Of a stretch of DNA of 15,000 nt, positions 1 through 9,319 are shown piece by piece. Position 1 is the stretch's first letter. Every line of letters begins with the position of its first letter. The DNA is taken from assembly GCA_030674155.1 (NCBI GenBank), contig CM060328.1, positions 36,847,316-36,862,315 on the forward strand. The letters run 5' to 3'. Both the position numbers and the translations under genes were made by a program. A model generated the notes under the pieces. That model worked only from the letters and a program-made list of their open reading frames with translations, did no database searches and was not told the DNA's origin. Source of the DNA: Stramonita haemastoma (Eukaryota > Mollusca > Gastropoda > Neogastropoda > Muricidae).

Positions 1-192
1 TACACACACACACGCACGCACCAGTCCTCCCCCCCCAAAAAAAAAAAAAAAAAAAAAATCAGTTCCCCACTTCTTCCCCACTTTCCCCTCAGGCGCACAC
101 AGGCGCGCGGGCTCGTGTGCGTCAATCTCTCACACTCCTCCACTTCTTCCCCCCCCCCCCCCACACACACAGACACACGGACACACACACTA
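1..192. repeat. Simple-repeat cluster (CA, poly-A, poly-C)
   Basis: The left edge is low complexity: an imperfect (CA)n at 1-22, a 22-bp A run at 37-58 preceded by C, a 14-bp C run at 149-162 and a (CA)n tract to 192. No coding signal is visible. Confidence 0.9.
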
Positions 193-1419
193 CAAGTTAT
201 CAAAGGTACCCACACACCACCTGCACATTTTCACAGCGCAACATAATGAGCTAGCAAACTATTATTATCATCATTATTAGCATGTGTTGAAAGAAAAGAT
301 AATGTGCAGTCGGTGTATGTCAATACTTGGGCCCTTTTGAGTGTTACGCAACGTTCTCATATAAAACATGTGTACCAACATCGCTACTGCATGATCAAAG
401 CCATTTTACCTGTACAACACCCTCTGAATGATCAGAGGCTGTTCATGCATGCTTTGGTATCATGTGTGTGGGTGGGGGGCGAGGGGCGTGTGCGTGTGTG
501 TGTGTGGTGTTGTTGTTGGTGTTGGTGGTGTTTGTTTTACTTTTATATCCCCAGGAGCCGTGTTGGTTGGGATGTTATAGATTCTTTTTAGAACTACGCA
601 TTCTGTCTGTCTGTCTGTCTGTACGTCTCTCTATGAAAGCTGAAGCTGAGTTTACGCTAGAGCTTAATGTCATATCCATTTGAAAAGAGCTCTTGTCTTT
701 TCATTACGTTAAATGCTTCATGTAATTATTCTTATGATTTTATTTGTATTTACAAAGTCAGTCGCATTAGTAAGCTTTACACATAATATAAAAGAAATTT
801 ATTCTGCCTGTTCTTAAGCCTAGTTACTGTAAATCTTCTAACACCGATTTTCATATATCACCTCAAATAAAAATAAAAAAAAGTTTTTAAAAATTTCAAC
901 GAACCTACTCACTCTAAATCTCCCAATGTTACTTTTCCTGTTCACATCAAATAGAAAAGAAGTGTCCTTACTTTAGTAAACCCAGTCATCTTTACACTCA
1001 CAGATCAACAGAGATCAATGATGCTAACTCTAACCTGAAAGAAAAATGGCTAACATCATGGTTTAATCTAAGGTCATACTTCAGAATGTCTTTTTCGATA
1101 AGATGTGGTATAAGTTTGTAGCTTGCTGTATGAAGTCTGATACCAAGTGCTTTCCCCCCCAATAACAATCCTACAACTTTCTGTAAGCTACTTCTGCTAA
1201 TTCAGTTTTCAAAATGCATGGGTTAACATTACTAAGCAGTTTTCTTATGGGCATAAACACCAAATCATTCAAATAAATTTGACAGCGACATTTATACCTA
1301 ACACTTGCACATGCCACTTTAAAAAAAATCTGATGATTATGTGATTTTTGCATCACTCTGCATAGGTTTATTATCCATACTTTGGAGCAACTTGTTTTAC
1401 AATAGGTTAAGGAGTGCTT
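193..1419. other. No gene seen; AT-rich non-coding DNA
   Basis: Only short chance ORFs occur here, some of them made from GT-rich low-complexity sequence at 465-535. A (TCTG)5 microsatellite lies at 602-622. The remainder is AT-rich with no splice-bounded open frame, RNA gene or mobile-element signature that I can recognise. Confidence 0.6.
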
Positions 1420-1795
1420 GGGCGGGATAGCCTAGTGGTTAGGACATTGCGCTCGCAATTTGACGACCCAGGTTCGATTCCCGTTCGAGGGGATTTTCCC
1501 CCTGGAGTTAACATAAGTGCCGACTCCATTCGCCCCCAAAATCCTTCAAATAAGACTATAAACCGAGGCCCCGTGTTCGATCGCATGCAGAATATCTTGC
1601 GCACACGTTAAATCTTGTTCGCTTTTCGTAAGAGTTGGCCATTGTGTGCCAGTGGGAACAGATGACAAGATTTACAAAACTGCATACACACAGGGACTCG
1701 CTGTAAAAAGAACAACGAGTACTTATTCCATTATCCTCGATATAAAAGATAAAATGAATGAACGAATGAATAAATAGATAAATAAGTAAAGACAT
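1420..1795 (+). mobile_element. tRNA-derived SINE, apparently full length
   Basis: The element opens with a tRNA-like head carrying both internal Pol III promoter boxes. A body of about 220 bp follows, then a tail of short A-rich tetranucleotides (AATG/ATAA variants, 1752-1789). The body includes the stretch AACCGAGGCCCCGTG at 1560-1574 and GGCCATTGTGTGCCAGTGGG at 1636-1655. The first of these resembles a central segment I associate with molluscan SINEs, from memory and not checked. A second copy of the 3' part lies at 9320-9453, which supports a dispersed family. I see no clear target-site duplication, so the copy is probably old. Short ORFs on both strands here are by-products. SINEs encode no protein and depend on a LINE for movement. 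Confidence 0.85.
1428..1481 (+). promoter_or_regulatory. Pol III type 2 internal promoter of the SINE (A box + B box)
   Basis: The A box TAGCCTAGTGG is at 1428-1438 and fits TRGYNNARNGG. The B box GGTTCGATTCC is at 1471-1481 and fits GGTTCGANNCC exactly. They are 32 bp apart, as in tRNA genes. TFIIIC would bind both boxes. The sequence after the B box does not close a full cloverleaf, so this is a SINE head and not a tRNA gene. Confidence 0.85.
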
Positions 1796-1846
1796 TGTGT
1801 ATTTCTGTATATTGTCAGCAAGTTAATTACATTTGAATGTAAGAAC

Positions 1847-1943
1847 GAGAGAGAGAGAGAGAGAGAGAGAGTGGAGAGAGAGAGAAGAGAAGAGAGAGAG
1901 AGAGAGAGTAGGAGAGGAGAAGAGAAAAGGGGGGGGGGGGGGG
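1847..1943 (+). repeat. (GA)n purine tract ending in poly-G
   Basis: About 60 bp of nearly pure GA dinucleotides is followed by mixed GA/GGA sequence and a G run at 1929-1943. The tract is all-purine on this strand. ORFs here (R/E-rich) are artefacts. Confidence 0.95.
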
Positions 1944-3713
1944 TAGCGAGAGAGATAAGTAGCCTACAGAGAAAAGGTGTGTATCCAAGATATTTACATA
2001 CTTACACAGTCATTCATGCATGGAACAGTAAACAAAGACCTTGGTCAAGTTGTTTTATTTATGGTCATTTTTATAACACTTTCCACCAACTTATGACAAT
2101 GATTTTCTAGTGGAATAAATAGCTTGTTCAATTATGGCAACAAACATTGAAAATAAACAGCATTAAATTTGTGCAGTCTTAGCAAGTCCTGAAGTTGTCT
2201 TTTTTTTTTTTGTTAATTCTAAGCTGCGAGCCGGCTACCCAACCCTAACTCCAGCTTTTTCTTTTATCGGCTGAAGGGGGAGGTAGGCTTTTCCCACTGC
2301 TCTGACCAGCAGTGACACAATGACCCACCAACTGACTTTTGAATTATTATACTATCATTTGAAATAATTCATACCACATTATGATAAATCGAATTTGCTT
2401 TTAAAACAGTGACAAAAATCTAAGATCCAGCGGTGTTATCTTTATAGCCAAAAAGTACCGATACCCCGCGTTAGTATGTGTAAAGCATATGCTTGTAAGT
2501 TGTGCTAAAGCTTGTATTTTTCTCAGTAAAAAAAAAAGTCAATTGGATAGTCAAGTGGCAGTGGTGTGTGCTCACCATCTAACCCTTTTTCAGGCACATA
2601 TCTTTGTACAAGACTCTGCCATGGCATACCTAAAAAATGGAAACGATAGCAGTTAAGACATCATTTTTGTTGATCTTCTAAAGGGAACATGCAACATTTT
2701 CTCCACTCATTTAAAAGCAAAACAAAAAATGTACATGATACTGGCAAATAGGTTTCCAGTCACTTTCATAGGAGTATAATCAACTTGAAAGCAGCTTCAA
2801 ATTATATTATTCAAAATACTGCATATGAAATTAATTTTGACCATGAAGTAATAAAATATGGGAAGGGGGCAGCAAACAAAGTGAAATATATTGACTGCAT
2901 AATTCAAACAAGTCTACCAGATACAATGCAAAACTACTAAGAATTTCAAACAAAAATGATAGTTTAAAAACATGGCTAACCCAGAACCTTCAGGTCGTTA
3001 TGAGAAATGATACAGGCAACAAGCTACACACATGCACCATCCTTCATCTGAAAGTGCACAATATGGGCAATGCTGGAATGGTTACATGCAACTAACCACT
3101 TACACAACTACCCAGATAAAGACAATAAAATTAAAAAAAACATTCAAAACAAACTCGAAACAAAATACTAAAAAAAACCCACCATTACTGAAAAAAATTA
3201 TGTACATGCAAAAGCACCGCCTAACTCATTAAATGTTATGGCTGGAAGAATGTAAAGTTCTACTGGGTTACATTTTAGCTTACTATGCTTGCTGTTTTAT
3301 GCAGGAAAACATGTAAAAAGCAAGCTAATGGTGGATGAGAAACCACACAACAAACTCGTGTCCCTTACAGCTGGGGAACAGATAAGATCAATACAGGCAA
3401 ATGCATCAGGAGCAAAATCAAGCTACTACAAAAGCTATTAATGTCGGGCTATGTTGGAATGGGCTTTTTAAGTAAAGTTTGTTACATCGCCATTGACAAT
3501 TCCAACATTCTACCAGATACAATGAAAAGGAAAAAGGCATCAGCAATAAATTACTTCACTTTGTGCTCAGTACTTCAAACTGAGTAATCAAAAAGCAAGA
3601 ATGAAAGGAACATCAGCTTTTCATAATCAAGTTCAAGAAAGAACAAGTACTTGAAATACAGGACTGATTGTCCACCAGCAATCCTTATTGAAATACTTTT
3701 TAAAAATTAAAGT
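1944..3713. other. No gene seen; AT-rich non-coding DNA
   Basis: I find no splice-bounded open frame or mobile-element signature in this stretch. The sequence is A-rich on the plus strand, especially 2650-3700. The 16-mer TCTACCAGATACAATG occurs twice, at 2913-2928 and 3509-3524, without an obvious longer flanking match. Intron or UTR sequence of a minus-strand gene is possible but not shown. Confidence 0.5.
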
Positions 3714-3734
3714 TTAACCCCTACACTGCGCTGT

Positions 3735-3799
3735 TGACGAGCGGCGCTCGTCATAGAAACCGCCACCTGCAATGCTGTGTTGACGAGCGCCGCTCGTCA
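3735..3799. repeat. Paired subterminal 19-bp palindromes of the piggyBac-like element
   Basis: TGACGAGCGGCGCTCGTCA (3735-3753) and TGACGAGCGCCGCTCGTCA (3781-3799) are each a perfect palindrome except for the central base. Because that base is G in one and C in the other, they are exact reverse complements. The 12 bp before each copy are also similar (CACTGCGCTGTT and CAATGCTGTGTT), so the unit is a 46-bp direct duplication. The position just inside a transposon end suggests transposase-binding sites. Confidence 0.9.
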
Positions 3800-3993
3800 T
3801 GAACCAACGCTCTCTCTGTTTCGCTCAGCATTGTTGAAAATCCTTCTTATTATGATTTGTTTAGCTCCCTTGATGTATCTTCAACCCACGAGTCCCATTT
3901 GTTCAAGTTATTTGCATATTTTATGACGTTCAATCGTTCAATCGGCAAGGTAAACAAGGTACTGCGAAGTTCAATTTTTGGGTTTTCCAAGCA

Positions 3994-4226
3994 ATGGCTG
4001 TCTCTCAACTGACTTACACAGTTGCCGAAGTTATTGATGAAATTTATAGAGATCAAGATAGTGGAGATTAGGGTTTGTTTTTTGTTTTTTTTATTCAGTT
4101 GACATCGAACTTTGCGAAGTTGATGCAAACGACTCGGGTTTTGATCCGGAAGAAACTTCTGCCTACTCGTGGTCTGAATCGGAACATGAAGATCGTATCG
4201 TTCGAGATGCAGTTGGGTATATTTGA
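3994..4226 (+). pseudogene. Relic of an acidic piggyBac-type transposase N-terminus
   Basis: An ATG at 3994 opens a 25-codon frame ending in TAG at 4069-4071, with the acidic run VIDEIYRDQD before it. If 4061-4098 is removed as a 38-bp intron (GT at 4061, pyrimidine-rich end TTTTTTTATTCAG), the frame continues. It then runs through the acidic run FDPEETSAYSWSESEHEDR and stops at TGA 4224-4226. Acidic, serine-rich N-termini precede the catalytic domain in piggyBac transposases. Nothing resembling that domain follows. The very short intron may instead be a decayed stretch. The function call is inferred from position inside the TTAA-bounded element. Confidence 0.5.
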
Positions 4227-4351
4227 GGGTTTTATTCGTTTTTATAACATATTTATATTGCTTTTTTTCTCTGTTTATTCATAAACAGAACAACTAAATG
4301 TGTGTATCGTATGGTTGCACCTTTGGTCAGGGCTTGGTCAGTGAGCAAGCG

Positions 4352-4368
4352 GGCCACTCTGAGTGGCC
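4352..4368. repeat. 17-bp palindrome inside the piggyBac-like element
   Basis: GGCCACTC and GAGTGGCC flank a single T, giving an 8-bp perfect stem. It lies in the middle of the element and is GC-rich in AT-rich surroundings, like the left subterminal palindromes but unrelated in sequence. Confidence 0.85.
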
Positions 4369-4536
4369 GATGTGTTTGATCTACTTTGAAGTGGTTGCGA
4401 CCTCGTGTGTCACTTGTCACCTAGGCTACTCGTTAGCTGTCAGTTATCAGTGTGTGTGTCTGTTTGTTTTGTTGATGAGCTATTGTTCTTGCTGACATCT
4501 GCCCTGGCTCCCTGGCTGTGTGTTTGTGTGAAGAGC

Positions 4537-4538
<2 letters not shown>

Positions 4539-4597
<59 letters not shown>

Positions 4598-4619
4598 CGT
4601 GCGTGCCTGCGCGCGCGCC
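4539..4619 (+). repeat. (GT)n microsatellite grading into (GC/GT)n
   Basis: About 49 bp of pure GT is followed by alternating GC and GT to 4619. It is wholly alternating purine-pyrimidine apart from a few interruptions, and it lies inside the piggyBac-like element. The C/V-rich and H/T-rich ORFs over it are artefacts. Confidence 0.95.
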
Positions 4620-4828
4620 CACGTGTGTCTGTCTAATTATATATTTTTAAAATTGTCACAAATACAATCTTCATTCAATTTCCTTTCATTCAGTATATAC
4701 TTTTATGTAGCTATCTTAAGAATTTCCTGAATTAAAAGCAATTGAAAATCATATGCTGATTTTTGTCTGTTTCTGAAAATTTCTTCAGCATAGGCCTGAG
4801 CAAAATAGGTCAGCAGCGAAAAGGTTAA

Positions 4829-5336
4829 AGTACACGAAAAAGCCAAACATTCATACAGCTAAGTGTTTCATACACCTGCTTGTTGACAGTTTACGACCAG
4901 CCACTAAAACAAACCCACACAAGCTCAATTTTCTAGTTTCACACAACCCAGGTTTTGTATAAGCACAAAACTTAGCAAGAAGTGTTAAAACAACAACAAC
5001 AACAAACACCCAGTGATCTGCTAGAATACATTATTTCATATTTGGTTCACTGGAGTTTGGAATATACACATTTGAAGTGAAGTTGCTACTTGCAGCAAAA
5101 CACTCATGTACAGAACAGATACAGTAGAAACGTTACAAGATTCAAGAGCCACACCCCCCCCCCCCCCCCAAGGGTACATGAAATTTGACTTAACCAATGC
5201 TTCAGATATGGGCATGTGAAAAATACTCGTAACAAAAATCATGACAATGGATAGCACAAAATGAAAATAAAAGAATAATTCACATTACAGTTGAGGGAAA
5301 AAAAAATCAGCATGTTTAGATGACTCGACAATACTT

Positions 5337-5337
<1 letters not shown>
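4829..5337. other. No gene seen; contains (AAC)n and poly-C
   Basis: An (AAC)n run lies at about 4988-5005 and a 16-bp C run at 5154-5169. No splice-bounded frame or mobile-element signal is visible in the rest. Confidence 0.6.

Positions 5338-5409
<72 letters not shown>
5338..5409. repeat. (CT)n microsatellite
   Basis: About 72 bp of pure CT repeat, followed by TTCTTCTT. Confidence 0.98.
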
Positions 5410-5412
<3 letters not shown>

Positions 5413-5730
5413 TCTTAGCATATCATGTACAACGCTGAGGCATCTAGAAGTACACTTACACACACATGTGCGCGTGTACACACACTAACATTCACACGTG
5501 CAGATGGGTACTCCAATGCCTGCGGTTAACCCTCAAGGGCACACCTGCCCAAAAACCCACGCGTGCACTCACGTAAGCATAAACAATACAATTATCAGTG
5601 CACCAGACAAAAAAAAATCACAAAACACCACAAAACAAAAACAACCCAAAAAGCATTTACACGAAAATACAAAAGTTATCACATGTATTGCACAATTATA
5701 GTTGGAATTCCCTGCTGCAATAGCACAACT
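5410..5730. other. No gene seen; A/C-rich spacer
   Basis: A/C-rich non-coding sequence. TTAACCCTCAAGGGC at 5526-5540 looks faintly like a piggyBac-type end, but no partner end or palindrome was found nearby. Confidence 0.5.
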
Positions 5731-5851
5731 AATACCCTGATTAATTTTAAGCGCGCGCGCGCGCACACACACACACACGAGCGGGAAACACTTACACACA
5801 GGAAACACACACACACAACACACGGTAACACACACACGGTACACACACACG

Positions 5852-5915
<64 letters not shown>

Positions 5916-5918
5916 CAC

Positions 5919-5961
<43 letters not shown>

Positions 5962-6046
5962 GACAAACACACACACAGCACAGACACAAAAGCTGTCATA
6001 ATCTATACCAACAGGGGAACGAAAATACCCTGATTAATTTTAAGCG

Positions 6047-6123
<77 letters not shown>

Positions 6124-6167
6124 CACACGAGCGGGAAACACTCACTCACACACACGGTACAACCACA

Positions 6168-6247
<80 letters not shown>

Positions 6248-6279
6248 CTGTCAGTCTATACCAACAGGGGAACGAAATT
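5731..6279. repeat. Tandem duplication (about 293/256 bp) containing CG/CA microsatellites
   Basis: Two copies have the same order of unique and simple sequence. Each starts AATACCCTGATTAATTTTAA, then (GC)n, (CA)n, GAGCGGGAAACACT, more (CA)n with GGTAC interruptions, and ends AGCTGTCA..CTATACCAACAGGGGAACGAAA. Copy 1 starts at 5731 and copy 2 at 6024. Copy 2 ends at about 6279. The copies differ mainly in microsatellite length and interruptions, and by a small deletion in the last block of copy 2. Long H/T or C/V ORFs here are repeat artefacts. Confidence 0.92.
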
Positions 6280-6309
6280 ATAGCTTAAACAATTTGTACT
6301 AGTGTCAAT

Positions 6310-7500
6310 AATATATTATGAAAATAATATATCAAAGTGGTTTTTCATTATTTCTTTGAGAAACTAACTTTCACAAGCAAGGATTTCCTCGAATAACTAA
6401 ACAGTTCATGGAACTTGATAATATTTGGATTTTTATGATAATATTTTGGGATAAATTTGTTTCTTAACTACACAAAAAATTACATTTGAACAAACAATGA
6501 AACATCTTCTATCTCGCTATCATCACATTTATCACAGACTCTCTCTGCTCTGGGAATACTACTTATTCTGCCTGTTTGGATGGGAAGTCTATGATTTAAC
6601 GTTTGAAACTGAATAAAAGTCAATAAGAAGGTACGAGAAAGAATGGATAAATAAGTTCAAGTAGAATACTTTTAAATAGTCTATAACTGAGGAAGATGCG
6701 TCATATCCACATGAGAAAACTGATTTACTGATAATGAAATACTGATAATAAAATACTGATCTTGCAAGCTACCTGTAACTTTGGTTTAAACCATTCTGGT
6801 GAAACTTGGAGATCAAACTGATTCTGCCATTTACCACTTAATCCAATTTCGTTTAATGTATGTTCTACAGTACTAAATAAGGATATTTGTGGGAACTAGC
6901 AATATACATATCATGTAGAAGTCTGTAAATAATATTTGAGAACTTGGACCCAAATCTTACATCAACTAGTTTAAACCAGTAGCATAGTATCCTTACTTTT
7001 GCGGTTATTTCCACAGGAAAATGACCCAATTACTCCATAAAATGAATCATTTTACTTGGAGTAGATTTTGCCAAGTTTAAGAATTATTTATAAGACCTTA
7101 GCTGTAATTTTGAAGCTAATTCACACATTGATGGTGTCCAAATTTCACACCCATAAGCAAAACTGGGACTACGACTCGGTTAAAAGCTCTATATGAATAT
7201 CAATAGGAAGAAAGTCTTCTACGTTTTTTTTTTAACAGAGTGAGAATACTACGACATACTTTGTCATAACTGTTTTTTGTGCCAGGTTAAATCTGTTGTT
7301 ATAATTAAGGTTTAGCCCCAGATACTTGAAAGAACACCCCCCCCCCCCCACTAATTTCTTTATCACAATATGTAAAACAAGGAATTTCTTGATATTTCCT
7401 CTTGACAAAACCATAAACTTTTGTTTTTTCTACATTCATCAATGCACAAATCCAAGAAAACGGACATGAAATCATGAAGCAATTAGCACTGGTTTGATGT
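6310..7500 (-). mobile_element. Degenerate LINE (non-LTR retrotransposon) ORF2 C-terminus
   Basis: Read on the minus strand in broken frames, this stretch follows the C-terminal half of a LINE reverse transcriptase. In order there are: a VEKTK/LSRGN segment near 7390-7430; KYLGLNLNYNNRFN (about 7277-7318); LFNRVVVPVLL (near 7155-7190); a KSTPSKM block (7045-7068); LGHFPVE (7009-7029) with VRILCYWFKLV after it; and the terminal block LPIQTGR (6567-6587), IPRAERVCDKC (to 6525), EIEDVS. After that come remnants reading NKFIPKYYHKNPNIIKFHEL. The C-x2-C pair in this last block is the usual zinc-knuckle-like motif of these proteins. Many stops and frameshifts, and a 13-bp C run at 7337-7349, show it is dead. 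The endonuclease, the RT core with its YADD region and the 5' end are missing. I do not assign a clade. Confidence 0.82.
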
Positions 7501-7959
7501 GAAACCTATCGTTTTAATCTTGCCAATACAACCAGATTTTTGTGTCCTATTTCATATTTTCTTTTTTGTTTTCATCTCTTTTCCGTTTCTCCACTAAAAA
7601 ATGCATTGGGCATCCAAACTTTTACTCTTGTTTCCCTTTTGATTTGATTTAATAAAAAGAAATCTAAAAAGGCTGCGATTAATACATTCCGCTGAGAAAT
7701 GAAATAAAGACCGACTGGAGAGATGCAGATGGCATAGTCTATCAATTCAAAATACTTTATTACTCTAAAAGAGAATTCAGAGAGATTGAATCATGGGGTG
7801 GGAGTGCTATGACCTGGGTAACGAGCATTTTCTTTGAGTTACAGCAAAGCAAAATACAAGGAAATCAGGGGAGCAGGTACATAAATAACATCCCTGCAAT
7901 CATATCAAAAATACAAATAACATTAAAGGCAAACATTTATCCATACTACATTTTGTAGA
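7501..7959. other. No gene seen; AT-rich
   Basis: No open frame or repeat signature recognised. The LINE could extend a little into the left part, but the trace of similarity is lost here. Confidence 0.5.
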
Positions 7960-8262
7960 ATAAAGGGTAAAGACAAAAGTGTTTACATAACCTATGTGGT
8001 CGTTGGGGAGGGAGGTAACAGAGACCTCAGCTTCTCAAAGGGGCAAGCATATTGATGGCAGTAAACATCTCCTCTCCCTTGATATGATACTTCATCTATC
8101 CTGTCCCTGAAGAGGGCACGACACCTATTTACAGTTGGTGGCTATTGAAGCCAAGACAGCAGAAACATTCATTGCTTGGTAACCATGCTCAATGCTGCTT
8201 TACCTTAGCTTCGGTAGAGTGAGTGCTCTGATCATTGAGCTATAGTGTACCTTAACAAAGCT
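7960..8262 (-). mobile_element. Probable tRNA-headed SINE of a second type
   Basis: On the minus strand, starting near 8262, the sequence TATAGCTCAATGATCAGAGCAC looks like a tRNA 5' half including an A box. A clear B box is not present where expected, so the head is decayed or is not a true tRNA derivative. Further along, CCCCAACGACCACATAGGTTATG (7986-8008) matches a plus-strand segment at 10217-10238 at 20 of 22 positions. This shows that at least part of the stretch is dispersed. The 3' limit is unknown. Confidence 0.4.
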
Positions 8263-8623
8263 AAAAAGGTTTAAGATATACGCCAAATTTTTTCACAAAT
8301 CAAATTCCGAAATTTCTTTCTTAATATGGCATACCAATAACAGTTCTCCACACCTCTAGCCTTTAAAAAAGTAAAGTGTTTGTAGTCAGTGTTGGTTATA
8401 GACGCAAAGCCAGCCGTTTCTTTACACAGGCAAAGAGAATTTTAACTTCATATTATTTGGGTAACTGCTACACTACCCCTGCCGCCACCCCCAAAATAAA
8501 AAAAACCCCACACGCAAAGGTGAGCAGCTTTTGGGCAGGTTTGCACAATCGTAGCGTACACGGGTGATGATAAATACTTGAGGTATACCATTCGTAGATA
8601 ACCCTGTTCCACAAATCCTATCA

Positions 8624-8625
<2 letters not shown>
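8263..8625. other. No gene seen
   Basis: Unremarkable AT-rich sequence with a C-rich patch at 8474-8516. No supported feature. Confidence 0.5.

Positions 8626-8704
<79 letters not shown>
8626..8704. repeat. (CA)n microsatellite
   Basis: About 79 bp of pure CA. Confidence 0.98.
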
Positions 8705-8707
<3 letters not shown>

Positions 8708-9119
8708 GAACAGACAGTCTACCCATGCTTTTTTAATTAAAACTCCATTTCTGCAATGCATATTACAGTTTCCCAGCACCTTCCCACCAATACTTATTCA
8801 TTAATGCACTCTAAAAATATCGCCTCCTACTTCTGTTTTTAGATAAACTAAAATGCAACCCTTCAACTGATTGTTCCATCATGCCTTATAAACCCAATAC
8901 CCTCCTACTTGTTTTCAGGTAAACTTTTTTTTCTAAAAGGCTTCCCACCTCCACCCACACCTGAAGCTAATCAGAAGTTTTCATGTCCCCTATTCCCATC
9001 TTCAATCTTCACACCTCACTAATTACCAGAACATTATACAACCCTCCCCTTCTTAACATCCCTTTCGAAATATTCTCGCGCCCCTCTTCTTACCGACCTC
9101 AAATAATTTAATGTTTAGC
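8705..9119. other. No gene seen; C/T-rich on the plus strand
   Basis: The sequence is pyrimidine-biased (CCCTCC, CACCTCCACC and similar runs) without a coding frame or recognisable repeat. Confidence 0.5.
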
Positions 9120-9318
9120 CACTGTGTCAGCAGATACCATTATCCACCTGCCTTTTGTGTCCACATGTGGGGCCGGGGTTAGTGTTGAGTTATTGTTAGA
9201 GTTAGTGTTAAAAGTTAATAGCGGGTAAGGGTTGTCTGTCAGATAGTCTGTCTGAATGTTAGAATTCATGTGGACACAATAGCACGTCGATAACTGGTAT
9301 GTAGCTCAAGACACAATG
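9120..9318. mobile_element. Foldback/MITE-like inverted repeat with telomere-like core
   Basis: TTGTGTCCACATG at 9155-9167 is matched exactly by CATGTGGACACAA at 9267-9279. The arms extend outward imperfectly: TACCA-TTATC-AC-TGC blocks on both sides bring each arm to about 33 bp. Farther out, CACTGTGTC (9120-9128) pairs with GACACAATG (9310-9318) with one mismatch. The core of about 100 bp is rich in GGGTTAGTGTT / GTTAGAGTTAGTG motifs. No ORF and no clear target duplication are present. The architecture fits a short non-autonomous DNA element; the superfamily is not determined. Confidence 0.65.
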
Positions 9319-9319
9319 C

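Larger units (their letters stand above)
3714..4828 (+). mobile_element. piggyBac-like non-autonomous DNA transposon
   Basis: The element is bounded by TTAA at 3714-3717 and TTAA at 4825-4828, the target-site duplication typical of piggyBac elements. Inside, the left end reads CCCCTACACTGCGCTGTTGAC. The right end, read inward on the minus strand, reads CCTTTTCGCTGCTGAC. They share CC and CGCTGyTGAC, with an indel of about 5 bp between. The left end has two 19-bp subterminal palindromes (3735-3799), and a third palindrome is at 4352-4368. The interior holds only a short acidic N-terminal relic (3994-4226). The catalytic DDD domain is absent, so the 1.1-kb copy could move only with transposase supplied in trans. 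A (GT)n tract has expanded inside it. The assignment rests on ends, TTAA and palindromes, not on a homology search. Confidence 0.75.

Noticed and set aside
1420..1490. A functional tRNA gene
   Set aside because: The A and B boxes are good, but the acceptor and anticodon stems do not pair properly and a SINE body with an A-rich tail follows.
1556..1795. Minus-strand frame in the SINE that resembles another at 9306-9545
   Set aside because: The similarity (shared residues before MANSYEKR / MASSLKKR) comes from the shared SINE DNA, not from a protein family.
5524..5545. A second piggyBac-type end (TTAACCCTCAAGGGC)
   Set aside because: No matching opposite end, TTAA partner or palindrome was found nearby. 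The motif is short enough to be chance.
5563..6245. Long H/T-rich and C/V-rich open frames on both strands
   Set aside because: They are translations of CA/GT microsatellites. Stop codons cannot occur in such repeats, so openness means nothing.
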